Source: Tolypeutes matacus | Lineage: Eukaryota; Chordata; Mammalia; Cingulata; Chlamyphoridae | DNA length: 64,000 nucleotides | Assembly (NCBI GenBank): GCA_026826555.1 | Contig: JAKSZT010054396.1 | Span: forward strand, 16,690,057 to 16,754,056 | Reading direction: 5' to 3' | In this document: one piece after another, positions 11,121-21,690 of the stretch | Numbering within the stretch: the stretch's first letter is position 1 | Layout of the letters: every line of letters starts with the position of its first letter | Position numbers and translations under genes: made by a program | The notes under the pieces: generated by a model | What the model saw: only the letters and a program-made list of their open reading frames with translations | Databases searched by the model: none | What the model was told of the DNA's origin: nothing

Positions 11121-11342
11121 GAGGGCCAGAACTGATTGATCCTGCTGGCATACCATTATCTCAACCAGCCCAGTCCTGGGTGTGGCTGGTAGATTTGGAA
11201 AGAACAATTGCTCTTCTTATTGGTCGGTGCCTTGGTGGCATGCTTCAGGGCTCCCCTGTGTCTCCAGAAGAACAAGACACTGCATATTGGATGAAAACAC
11301 CACTTTTCAGTGATGGTGTAGAAATGGACACACCTCAGTTAG
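11121..11342 (+). CDS. HERC1: HERC1 exon e5 (w234-w308)
   Basis: 222 bp, phase 1 in and out (symmetric). Acceptor TTGTCTTTAG, donor GTAATG. It begins GGPELIDPAGIP, continues with SWVWLVDLERTIALLIGRCL and ends DTPQL plus the first base of Asp. It stands before the 8.2-kb intron that holds the nested L1/LTR/SINE complex. Confidence 0.95.
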
Positions 11343-11519
11343 GTAATGTGCTTCTCTGCAACATTTAAAATATATGCTTTGAATGTGTGAACCTCTGTTG
11401 GAGGTTTGTTCTGGTTTGCTGGATAAAGAACTGTTTAAAAAAACAACTGCAACATTAGCAGCATAGAGATGTAAGACTAACTTGGAGCTCTTAAGAAAAA
11501 CTAAATCCAGTTGCATGGT

Positions 11520-11690
11520 ACATGGAAAAGGACCCCTGAACTAAGAAAATGTAGGTTCTAGTCTCCACTCTCTCATTATCTATCACTAATTTGGGGCAAG
11601 CCATCCAAATTATAAAAATGGGAAAATTCTTTATTACTTATGTTCTGAAATTCTGGGGTTGTGAAACTGTCTCCTAGAATGGAAAGCACT
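11520..11690 (+). mobile_element. MIR-like SINE
   Basis: Diverged MIR core (TAGGTTCTAGTCTCCACTCT, TTTGGGGCAAGCCATCC) just after e5. Confidence 0.55.
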
Positions 11691-12677
11691 ACAAGGGTGC
11701 TTACTATGATTTACCTATGCTCTTTTCAAACACCCCCTCAGATGTGAGTGGCAACCCTTTTCCTGTCCTGTCCTGCTTTCATGCTCATGTTAGCTTGTGT
11801 GATTCTTCATTTTCCTCCTTCCCATTTATGGTGCCTTGGGGTTTCCCTTTTCTGCCTCATCTCCCATGTCTATTCATTGACAGGCTATTTTTCAGACTGA
11901 ACATGAGGGCTTCTCCAAAACCTAACAGATGACCTAGTTGTCTTATTTAGGATTGGTCCTTTAATCTCTCTGGGCCTCTAATTATGATTCTATAAAATAG
12001 TGGTTTGATTTGGATAGGACTTGTTAGATCTAAAATTCATTATTTCCCTAATAAGAGAAAGAGATTCAGAGAATGACCAAGAAGGAAAATCAAACAGATT
12101 AAAAGAGAGAAAAAACGAAACCAAGATAAAATGAGAGAAAGATTCTCCTTTCCGGGTTGGGGAATTGGAGACTGGGGGTGGGAGAATAGTTGAAAATTTC
12201 CTTCTTTTTTCAAATAGGAGTGTACCTTCATCATTTCATTTATGAGCCAGAAGTGACTAGCTGTGGCTGACTGGTGCTTATGATACATTTGTATCAAAGA
12301 AAAATAAAATCATGAATTTTAAAGGAATATTTAACATCAGAAAGATGGTTCCAGTGTTTTCAGTCTTTAACCCTGTGACACTACCAATCTTCCTCATATT
12401 TCTATTGTTGTATTTATTGTATTCAATTAATTAGCTTTTAATATGAATAAACTTAATTTCAGTTTTTAAATTATAAAATCACGAAACTTGAAATATTGTA
12501 GTTTGTGTTTAAATACTTGTATATTTTAGAAAAAAATTGAATGTATTATAATTCAGTTATATCATGGAGGTTAAATTGACTTTTGATACTAGGCCAGAAC
12601 CTGACCATCATTTAGAATAGTTTTCTTTGTTTTTTTTTTTAAATGGAGAATGAATTCTGAAAGCCAAAGGTTCTATT
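11690..12677. other. Intron 5 before the L1, nothing recognised
   Basis: Mixed AT-rich sequence. A C/T-rich block near 11720-11930 is open for 71 codons but shows no exon signals. It ends at the L1 target TT|AAAAGTTAGG at 12676-12687. Confidence 0.55.
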
Positions 12678-13159
12678 AAAAGTTAGGAAGATGGCGGCAG
12701 ACTAGGGTGCTCCAAGAGTAAGCTTGTCCAACAGTGTAGTTAGTAATCAGCCAGAGCTATCTGAATCACCTGTTTAGGGGCCCAGGAGACCAGAAGAGCA
12801 TCTTGCAACATCCTTGGAAGAACGGAAGAAGGAGACTGCCCATCGGCAGTGGAGATTCGTGAGTAGAGTACTCCATGCCATGGAGGCTGGTGCCCATCCC
12901 CCACTGGCTGTGCAAGAATCCTCAGGAGCAATTCTCTGGCTGGAGTTGGAAACTCCATTTCCCAAAAATGGGGGAGGAAGAGACTGTCAGGCACCAACAT
13001 CAGCTACTGATTAATAAATTTGGTTGGCTAGAGTCCAATCCTAAAAACAGCTGAAGTTTGAACCTGTCCAAGTTGGAAAGAGGCCAGCAGCCTCCATTTT
13101 AACTCTATCCCCAGAGTGAGGGGAAGTGGGGCTAATTGAAACCACAGTGACAGTAGGGA

Positions 13160-13911
13160 CCAGCTTCTTTCCACCCAGGTTGGTTTACTGCCCTAGCCTG
13201 GGCTCTAGCTCCATCTCCAGCAGAGAAGAAGCTGAGGGGACCTGCACCAGCACTACAGCAGGCAACTGTAGTCACTTTCGGCTCATACATGCTAGAATGC
13301 GGCTCGCATGGACTAGATTGTTGGATGCCTGTGGCTCCATCCCCATTCCCAATAGAATGGGGGATAGGTGTTTCCCCAGCCTCTCTGGAGAACTGCAGCC
13401 ACTTTTGACCTGCGTGGACTAGACTGTTGGACACATCTCTGACTCCATCTCCAACCCTGACAGGGCAGGAGGACAGATAGTACTCTCTCAGCCTCTCCAG
13501 GCAATTGCAGTGGCTTTCAGCTTGCATGGACAAGATTATTGGGTATACCTGTGACTGCATCCCCGCCCCTGGCAAGGGAGGAGGTGGGCCAGTCCTTCGT
13601 CAGTCTCTGGGCAAACTGCGGTCAGTTTTGACCCACATGACTTAGTTTATTGCCCATGACTGCAGCTGCATCCCTGACCCAGGCAGGGGAAAAAATGATG
13701 TAGAGCTTCATGAGACTCATCAAGCAACTACAGATGGACTTGGCCTGCATGGCTTGGATAACTGCACATGGCTGTGGCTCTGCGCCTACCTCTGGCAGGG
13801 GAGAAAGATAGGAGAAGCTTCATCAGTTACTGGGGCAATGTGGGCAGCTTCAACCTCCACGGCGTAGTACCAACTGCATCCTCGGCTCCTGCTCCACAAC
13901 CAGCAAGGGAG
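13160..13911 (+). repeat. Tandem units of about 112 bp in the L1 5' region
   Basis: Six to seven diverged units begin near 13160, 13256, 13374, 13484, 13599, 13714 and 13825. Most share a pattern of a CAACTGCAG-like start, a GCATGGACTAGATTGTTGG-like middle and a CTCCATCCC...GGCAGGGG-like end. They look like promoter monomers of the kind known in rodent L1s. Confidence 0.75.
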
Positions 13912-14648
13912 AAAGGGCAAGAAATGGACGGAAAAAGAGCTGAAAAAGTGTAAAAGTATAAAAAGGGTGAAAATACAGACAAAACCCAAAGATCAAAATG
14001 GGTGAAACAAGAACTGCCTTTATAGTAATGACATTGAATATTAATGGATTAAACTCCCCATTCAAAAGACACAGACTGGCAGAATGGATAAGAAAATATG
14101 AGCCATCTATATGCTGTCTACAAGAGACTCACCTTAGACCCAAGGGTACGAGTTGATTGAAAGTGAAAGGCTGGAAAAAGATATTCTGTACATGCAATAA
14201 CCAAAAATAACTGGAGTAGCTATACTCATATCGGATGAAATAGACTTTTAAAAGCAAAGCTGTTACTAGAGACAAGGAGAAGGACATTATATATTAACTA
14301 AAGGGGCAATTTACTAGGAAGAAATAACAAATCATAAATGTATATGCACCTAACCAGATGCCCCAAATTACATGAGGCAAACACTGGCAAAACTGAAGGG
14401 AGAAATAGATGCCTCTACAATACACCAGTCTCATCATTGGGTAGAACATCTGGGCAGAGGATCAATAAAGAAACAACAGAGTTTGAATAATATGATAAGT
14501 GAACTAAACCTAAAACACATATATAGAATATTGCATCTCAGTACAGCAGGTTATACATTCTTCTCAAGTGCTCATGGATCTTTCTCCAGGATAGACCATA
14601 TGTTGGGTAACAAAATAGATCACAATAAACTTAAAAAGATTGAAATTA

Positions 14649-14823
14649 GGGAAGCGGCTGTGGCTCAATCAGTAGGGCTCCCGTTTACCATATGGGAGGC
14701 CCCGGGTTTGGTTCCCGGGGCCTCCTGGTGAAGGCAAGCCCGCCCGCATGGCGTGGTTAGCTGACCCAGCGAGCACAAGCAGCAAGGGGGGGATAAATAA
14801 ATAAAATCTTTAAAAAAAAAAAA
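14649..14823 (+). mobile_element. DAS-SINE, extended form, inside the L1
   Basis: Head GGAAGCGGCTGTGGCTC, box B GGTTTGGTTCC, GCTGACCCAGCGAGC and A-tail. TSD AAAAAGATTGAAATTA at 14633 and 14824, which interrupts the L1 endonuclease region. Confidence 0.93.
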
Positions 14824-15095
14824 AAAAAGATTGAAATTACACAAAGCAATTTCTCTGATCATAATGGAATAAAGCTGGAAGTTAACAACAGGCAGGAAGA
14901 GGGAAAATTCACAAATATGTGGAGATTAAACAACATACTCTTAAATAGTGGGTCAAAGAAGAAATTGCAAGAGAAATCAATAAATGTCTTGAGATGAATG
15001 AAAACGAGAACACTGCTTAGCAGAACCTATGGGATGCATCAAGCAGTGCTGAGAGAAATTTATATTCCTCAATGCTTACATTAAAAAAGAAGAAA

Positions 15096-15196
15096 GGGAG
15101 CAGATGTAGCTCAAGCAGTTGAGTTCCTACCTCCCACACGGGAAGTCCCAGGTTCAGTTTCCAGTGCCTCCTGAAAAAAAAAAAAAAAAAAAAAAA
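15096..15196 (+). mobile_element. DAS-SINE monomer inside the L1
   Basis: GGGAGCAGATGTAGCTCAAG, GGTTCAGTTTCC and GTGCCTCC followed by about 23 A. The surrounding sequence is L1 ORF2. Confidence 0.88.
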
Positions 15197-15230
15197 GAAC
15201 AAGCAAAAATAAAACAAAGAGACTAACTCA

Positions 15231-15328
15231 GGGAAGCCGATGTGGTTCCATGGTCGAGTGCCAGCTTCCCACATTTGAGGTCCTGGGTTCAGTCCTCAGC
15301 CCCCAGTACCTCAAAAGAAAAAAAAAAG
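15231..15328 (+). mobile_element. DAS-SINE monomer inside the L1
   Basis: GGGAAGCCGATGTGGTTCCA, GGTTCAGTCC and AGTACCTC with a short A-rich tail. It lies 35 bp after the previous monomer in the same orientation. Confidence 0.82.
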
Positions 15329-16320
15329 CGAAATCAGTGACTTAACTACACAGCTGGAAGAACTAGAAAAAGCATAGCAAACTATTCCCAAAGCAAGCAG
15401 AAGGAATGAAATAACAAAGATCAAAGCAGAAATAAATGAAATTGAGGACAAAACAACAACAACAATAGAACAAATCAACAAAACCAAAAATTGGTTCTTA
15501 GAGAAAATCAACAAAATCTACAAACCCTTAGCTAGACTGACGAAAAAAAGAGAGAAGATGCAAATCAGAAATGTGAGTGGGGACAATATCACTGACCCCA
15601 CAGAAATAAGAGATCAGAGGAGGATACTATGAACAGCTGTACACCAAAAAACTAGACAACGTAGACGAGATGGACAAATTCCTAGAAACACCCAAACAAC
15701 TTACACTGAAGAAATAGAAGACCTTGACAAAGCAATCACAAGTAAAGATATTGAAACAGTCATCAAAAACCTCCCAAAGATGAAAAGCCCAGGACCAATT
15801 GTCTGGTTTAATACCCATCTTCAAAGATGATCTAATACCAATCTTGCTCAAGCTCTTCCAAAAAATTAAACATCAAAGAATGCTACCAAACTCATTCTAT
15901 GAAGCCAACATCACCCTAATACCAAAACCCGAAAAAGACATTACGAAAAAAGAAAATTTCTGACCCATTTCCCTAATGAATATGGGTACAGAAATCCTTA
16001 ACAAAATATTCACTAATTGAATCCAACAACACATTAAAAGAATTATTCATAGTGATCAAGTGGGTTTTATACCAGGCATGCAAGACTTTGTCAAGAAGGA
16101 GAAAAGGCATTCCACTCAATGGGAGAAAATATTTGGAAACCACATATCCAATAAGGCTTTGATTTCCATGCTATCTAAGGAGATCATACAACTCAACAAT
16201 AAAAGAGCAAGCAATCCAATTAAAAAATGGGCAAAAGTCTTAAAAAGGCATTTCTTCAAAGAGGAAATTAAAATGGCTAAAAAGCACATGAAAAAATGTT
16301 CAATATCACTGGCTCTGTAG

Positions 16321-17316
16321 GGAAATGCAAATCAAAGCTACAGTGAGGTCCGTCTCACACAGTGGGATTGCATCATTTAAAAAATTATTATTATTAAATG
16401 CCATTTAAAAGAACCCAGAAAACAAATGCTGGAGAGAATATGGAGAAATAGGAACACTCCTTCACTGTTGGTGGAAATGTAGACTGGTGAGGCCTCTGTG
16501 GAAGGCAATTTGGCAGTTCCTCAGAACTAGGAATATATACAGAAGAACTGAAAACAGTGTCACGAACAGATATTTGTACACTAATGTTCATAGCAGTGTT
16601 ATTTATGATTGCCAAAAGATGGAAACAACCCATGTGTCCATAAACCGATAAATGGATAAACAAAATGTGGTATATACATACAATGGAATACTATGCTGCT
16701 GTAGGAAGGAATGAAATTGGGACACATATGATAAGGTGGATAAACCCTGAGGACATTATGCTGAGTGAAGTAAGGCAGACACAAAAGAACAAATATTGTA
16801 TGGTCTCACTAATATGACCTATACACAAAGAATAAACACACGGAGTTAAAACCTGGAGTATAGGTTACTAGGAGATAGGTTGAGGGCTGAGAAGGGGTAC
16901 TAATGCTTAATGTATGTAGAATTTTAATTAGCTTGACTGTAAAAGTGTGGAAATGGATGGAGTTGATGGTAACATAGTGAATATGATTAACACTGCTGCT
17001 TTATAAATGGGATTGTGGCTGAAAGGAGTAGTTTAGGGATGTAAATGGAAAGAAAGCTAGAGAGTAATCTAGGAGCTGAATAACATAATGAATCTGCAGG
17101 TGGATGGGGATTGTGGTTAATAGTACAAATACAAGAATGTACTTCTGTGAGCTAGAACAATTTACGTCATTATTACAAGATGGTAAGAATATGGTGATGC
17201 ATGGGAAAATAAAATTAATGTAATTTACAGACTGTAGTTAACAGCAGTATTGCAATATTCTTCCATTGGTGTCAAAGAAGGTACTATATCAACACTATGG
17301 GTCAGTAATAGGAAGG
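16321..17316 (+). other. L1 ORF2 end and 3'UTR (upstream of first LTR)
   Basis: Continues the L1: AGGAATGAAATTGGGACACA, then 3'UTR text (GGTTAATAGTACAAATACAA, GACTGTAGTTAACAGCAG) up to the LTR insertion at 17317. The 3'UTR resumes between and after the LTRs. Confidence 0.8.
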
Positions 17317-17901
17317 TGTAGCAGTTTGGCAGTTTGATGTAATTATGAATTCCAAAAATAGATATTGGATTATGCTTATAAACTGGTCTGTTAATCTGAC
17401 ATGATTAAGTTATGATTAGGGCATTGACTGGGCCATGTCAATAGGGCATTGAGCTCCACCCCTTGGTGGGTGGGGTCTCAAAGATAAAAGACATGGCAAA
17501 GGACAGTGTTGGAACAGTTTTGAGTTGGAGTTGTGATGCGGAGTCTTGAGCTGGAGCCCCAGGAAGTAGCTTACAGAGGAGCTTGGTCGTGAGGAAAGAG
17601 AGAAGGCCCTGGGAAGAGAAGCAAGCCATTTGCCTGATAGTCTACAGCTGGCCTTGTGGCACAAAGCAAGCCTGAGCCCAGAGAGAGGCAAGCCCCGGGA
17701 AGAGAAGAACCCAAGAAGCCTGAACCCTGGCAAACGTCGGCAGCTATCATGCTCTAACACGTGGCAACAGAGTTTGGTGAAGGAAGAAACTTATGCTTTC
17801 TGGCCTGGTAACTGTAAGCTTCTACCCCAAATAAATACCCTTTAAAAAGATCAACAGATTTCTGGTATTTTGCATCAGCATCCCTTTGGCTGACTAATAC
17901 A
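17317..17901 (+). mobile_element. Solo LTR, MaLR-like, copy 1 (sense)
   Basis: 585 bp starting TGTAGCAGTTTGGCAG and ending GGCTGACTAATACA: TG...CA ends, TATA-like GATAAAAG near 17483, polyadenylation hexamer AATAAA at 17830. The last bases match the usual ERVL-MaLR LTR end. Flanks GAAGG and GGGGG suggest a diverged 5-bp TSD. Inserted into the L1 3'UTR; no internal retroviral sequence. Family name is from memory. Confidence 0.85.
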
Positions 17902-18156
17902 GGGGGTATGGGATTTTTTCTTTTGAACTAAGGAAAACATTCAGATATTTACTGAGGCAATGCCTGCACAACTCTGTGATGAAAGTGAGAGCCACTGAGT
18001 ATACACTTTCAGTAGAATGTACAAGGCATGGGACTCTATAACACAGTGAACCATGTGGTGGAAGATGGACTGTGGTTAACAGTACAAATATGAGAGTGTT
18101 CTTTCATGAACTATTACAAATGTACAATATTAATACATGGTGTTGATAATAAAGGG
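17902..18156 (+). other. L1 3'UTR between the two LTRs
   Basis: 255 bp of L1 3'UTR (GTTCTTTCATGAACTATTAC and GGTGTTGATAATAAAGGG) that would be the loop of a hairpin formed by the inverted LTRs. Not retroviral. Confidence 0.85.
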
Positions 18157-18739
18157 TATATTAGTTAGCCAAAGGGGTGCTGATGCAAAATACCAGAAAT
18201 CTGTTGGTCTTTATAAAGGGTATTTATTTGGGGTAGAATACAGTTACCAGGGCATAAAGCATAAGTTTCTTCCTTCACCAAACTCTGTTGCCACGTGTTA
18301 GAGCATGACAGCTGCCAACGTTTGCCAGGGTTCAGGCTTCTTGGGTTCTTCTCTTCCCGGGGCTTGCCTCTCTCTGGGCTCAGGCTTGCTTTGTGCCACA
18401 AGGCCAGCTGTAGACTATCAGGCAAATGGCTTGCTTCTCTTCCCAGGGCCTTCTCTCTTTCCTCACGACCAAGCTCCTCTGTAAGCTACTTCCTGGGGCT
18501 CCAGCTCAAGACTCCGCATCACAACTCCAATTCAAAACTGTTCCAACACTGTCCTTTGCCATGTCTTTTATCTTCGAGACCCCACCCACCAAGGGGTGGA
18601 GCTCAACGCCCTATTGACATGGCCCAGTCAATGCCCTAATCATAACTTAATCATGCCCAGATTAACAGACCAGTTTACAAGCATAATCCAATATCTATTT
18701 TTGGAATTCATAACTATATCAAACTGCCAAACTGCTACA
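18157..18739 (-). mobile_element. Solo LTR, MaLR-like, copy 2 (antisense)
   Basis: 583 bp, inverted copy of the LTR at 17317-17901. The two differ at only a few percent of positions by eye. Flanks AAGGG (18152-18156) and AAGAG (18740-18744) give a 5-bp TSD with one mismatch, independent of copy 1. Its plus-strand 114-codon open frame is the reverse reading of the LTR and not a gene. Confidence 0.88.
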
Positions 18740-18942
18740 AAGAGTATATGGAAAAAATATACCAAATGTACGCTATGGACCATAGTTAGTGGTAATAGTC
18801 TGATAATGTTTTTTCCATAATCTGAAACAAATGTTCCACAACAATATAAGGTATTGGTTGAGGGGTGATATATGGGAATTCTACACATAATGCATGATTG
18901 TTTTGTAAACTCACAATTTGTCTAATAAAAAATATATATCTT
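18740..18942 (+). other. L1 3'UTR end
   Basis: GGAAAAAATATACCAAATGT, GTGATATATGGGAATTC and TTTTGTAAACTCACAATTTG, ending in AATAAAAAATATATATCTT. It joins the tail A-run at 18943. Confidence 0.85.
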
Positions 18943-18954
18943 AAAAAAGTTAAG

Positions 18955-19098
18955 ACCCTGGCAAACGCCGGCAGCTGTCTTGCTCTAACAAGTGGCAATG
19001 GACTGTGGTGAGAGAAGAAACTTAACGCTTTATGGCCTGATATCTGTGGACTTCTACCCCAAATAAATACCCTTTATAAAGACCAAAAAAAAAAAAAA
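18955..19098 (+). mobile_element. Retroposed LTR-terminated transcript end with poly(A)
   Basis: 130 bp match the 3' part of the LTR family (CTGGCAAACGCCGGCAGCTG, then AATAAA at 19062) and stop at 19084. That is 17 nt after the hexamer, where an A-run follows and the U5 part of the LTR is missing. This is what a polyadenylated transcript ending at the LTR poly(A) site would give. It is preceded by AAAAAAGTTAAG and followed by AAAAAAGTTAGG. Confidence 0.85.
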
Positions 19099-19110
19099 AA
19101 AAGTTAGGAA

Positions 19111-19560
19111 CCAACTATACAAATGTAAATATCAACTGGGAAATTGTTCATGGTATCTTTGATCTTTTTTAGACCGTATTTACCTGATTATTTCCCCTTA
19201 AATTGGAAAGAAGAAAAGATTCTTGTCTGATGTCTTTCCCAATGGTCCCATGATATTCCATTTCAAACAAGACAATTCTTTGTTATGCAAGACTGTGCTG
19301 ACATTTAGGAGTTTAGGATCCCTGACCCCTGCCCACCAAAATGCCCAAAGAATTCCCTGACCACGTTTCTCTAAATGCCTTCTGCAGACTGGGAGGATTG
19401 GTATTATCTCTAATTGAGAAACATTAAAAGGACTTTGTAGCATTTATTTAAAATGGTTTGAAGTATGTCATTTCATATTCATTAAATAAATGTAAGATTT
19501 ATTTTGTAGCATCAAAATTTGTGAGGCTTAAAATTGATAACTTGAGTAATTTTTTTTTAG
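19111..19560. other. Intron 5 distal part, nothing recognised
   Basis: Unique-looking sequence between the retroelement complex and e6. Confidence 0.6.
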
Positions 19561-19734
19561 ATAAGTGTATGAGTTGCTTATTAGAAGTGGCTCTTTCGGG
19601 CAATGAAGAACAGAAGCCTTTTGACTACAAATTGCGACCTGAAATTGCTGTGTATGTAGATTTGGCATTGGGTTGTTCAAAAGAGCCTGCACGTAGCCTG
19701 TGGATCAGCATGCAGGATTATGCTGTTAGTAAAG
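19561..19734 (+). CDS. HERC1: HERC1 exon e6 (w308-w366)
   Basis: 174 bp, phase 1 in and out (symmetric). Its acceptor has a run of eight T before AG. It encodes DKCMSCLLEVALSGNEEQKP, a segment ending DLALGCSKEPARSLW, and AVSK before the split Asp codon. Donor GTAAGA. It begins about 450 bp after the 3' end of the nested retroelement complex in the preceding intron. Confidence 0.95.
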
Positions 19735-21690
19735 GTAAGATGAAGGATAAAGGGGGTAAATATGCAGTTAGCTCATAATGCTGACTAATATGTATGTAAT
19801 AATATATGCAAATAAAAAATGATAGGCATCACCCTATTGCTTTTTATAGAAAAAGGAATTATACAGAAACATTTTTTAAAAATTTGTTTTCCCCTTTGTG
19901 GCAAACCTAGGTATTTTATTATATACATGTATCCCACTTGAAGCAATCCCATGGTGTGAAAATTGAAATTTATATAAAACATACATTTGTAGGTGATTGT
20001 TTTACTAAGGATTCTTTATTATATATATGGATCTGGTGTAAAAGTCTGTTTAATAAGTTTCTTCCCTGTGCAAGCCCTGGTGTAATAACTGAAAGGATGC
20101 ATATTTGGGGTCTAGGCTCTAAGAGTACTCAACTGCTTGTGAAGATAACATTTTGAGATGAGGTATACTGTTAAGTACAATAGTAAAATATTATGCAAGT
20201 ATGTAGTGGTATTTCAGTTACTAATTGATTAAGATTAATTTCACATATAAGTTTTTCAAAGGCTGTACCTAATTTCTTTCTTGTGTCCCTGTTTTCCCTT
20301 TTAACAGTGACTTGGATTGTTCAAAATCACATATCCCTAGTTGCCTTCCTCTGGGTTATTCTACCTTATCTTTTCTTTAGTAATCCTCATTTCTTTGGAT
20401 TTTCTCCCTTCTGTGATAAAAATGATGAAAGTAAATACATTTTTCCTTTTGTTTTTTATTTTGTATAATCGTTAAATGCAATATAGATTTTTTCAGATCT
20501 TTTAAATACCAGTGAGATTTTACTTTTGAAAGTTTCATCTCATCCAGTTTGTTTATCATTTATTCATTCATTCTATTGTGTTGACTCTCACCATATTTTA
20601 AAAGGTAATGAGAAAAAAATTTACTTTCTAAAATGTATTTTCTGATATTCTCATATTTGTATCATTTACTTGGGATATGCAGTTAGATTTTTAAAATATT
20701 ACATTATTACTAGCTACATTGCAATGAGAACTTAAAATTTAGACATAAGGTAAACAAAAACTTCCTGTATGGCTCCATTTGCTGATTGCTTGTACACTGA
20801 ATAGCACAGACTTTATACCTGAATAGTGAAAATATTCTGTAGTGCTTGGTAGGAAGTGAACATAACTTTAATGAAGGTTTATTAAAAGAATCCATTGCTC
20901 TAAAAATTGCATATGAGGATAATCCCAACTAAATTTGAAACACAGCAAAAGGTGTTACTTTAATTTGCATTTTAATTTAAAATTAGCTCCCTTGAAATGG
21001 GCTGCTTCTTTTTTTTTTTTTTTTTTTTTAAGTTATAGCAGTTCTTAGATGAGTAACCTGATGATTTCCCAAGAATCTGATGTCGAAAAGTTTGTATGTA
21101 ATACAGTCATTTTAAGATTCTCTGTAAGCTGTAAGATTTTCTTTAGTCTGGCATATTCGTATTTCACATTTTTTTTAACCCTAAAGTAGATAATAACTTA
21201 AATTTTGACCCAGGTGTACAGAAACAACTGGAAAACCAAGATGTAAATAACATTTTATCTCTTGAAATAGGAATTTTAAGAAGGGATTAAGAACAGATAA
21301 AATTAAGTTTGGGCTCAGTATTTTCCAAGGGTGATTTTTTTGTTTGTCTTTGTTTTTAGGTAGCACAAGCATTTAGTAAATCTATGAAATGAACAGAGTC
21401 TAGTAGCCAGTCTGGGGGTAGGGTGGACAATAAACTTCCACCTTCATTTGGTATCTACTAAATGTACTTCATTTTTATGGTACAGTATTGATGTACTAAT
21501 GTGGACTTTGAAAATGGGAAGAAAAACACCCTACTAGACTTCATCACCTAATGGTTTTGTTTGAGTTATCAATTGCATATACTCATCTCAGTCCAAATAT
21601 TTCATTTTTTATTCTTTTGAATGTATGTGTATTCAGAATATTTATTTACCATCATGGTATCAGATATCAAATATACATGCTTGACTAGTT
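19735..21690. other. Intron 6 proximal part, nothing recognised
   Basis: About 2 kb of AT-rich sequence. A 22-T run at 21009-21030 has no SINE attached. No exon or defined repeat recognised. Confidence 0.55.

Larger units (their letters stand above)
13998..16320 (+). pseudogene. Broken L1 ORF2 (endonuclease, RT and C-terminal remnants)
   Basis: Three frames contain L1 ORF2 pieces: the endonuclease start at 14000-14160, [15 protein letters not shown] and [17 protein letters not shown] at 14372-14620, and [16 protein letters not shown] with [10 protein letters not shown] at 16107-16310. The VGDFN metal-site segment is replaced after STI at about 14420, stops are frequent, and the RT active-site region is deleted at about 16083. 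Not functional. Confidence 0.88.
12688..18948 (+). mobile_element. L1 in gene-sense orientation, ORF1-less, host of nested inserts
   Basis: Starts AAGATGGCGGCAGACTAGGG, the YY1-site-like start of many L1s, right after the TSD. In order: 5' region with tandem units (13160-13911), then directly the ORF2 endonuclease region (from about 13998; motifs LNINGLNSP and QETH are readable but broken by stops), a damaged RT region, an ORF2 C-terminal segment (16060-16320), a long 3'UTR and an A-rich end (AATAAAAAATATATATC). ORF1 is absent, and the RT palm is lost at about 16083, where GFIPGMQ joins a distant C-terminal part. It carries three DAS-SINEs and two LTRs. TSD AAAAGTTAGG at 12678 with matching copies at about 18945 and 19099; the site TT/AAAA fits L1 endonuclease. 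Confidence 0.9.

Noticed and set aside
17416..17760. 114-codon open frame, repeated at 18295-18639
   Set aside because: It lies inside the solo LTRs on the strand opposite to their transcription, is duplicated only because the LTR is, and has no splice or start context of its own.
17317..18739. A complete provirus or a DNA transposon with long inverted ends
   Set aside because: The LTRs face each other, the sequence between is L1 3'UTR, and each LTR has its own TSD.
21009..21031. A SINE attached to the T-run (also the T-run at 37047-37073)
   Set aside because: No tRNA-like head is found next to either run and no flanking duplication is seen, so only the homopolymer is supported.
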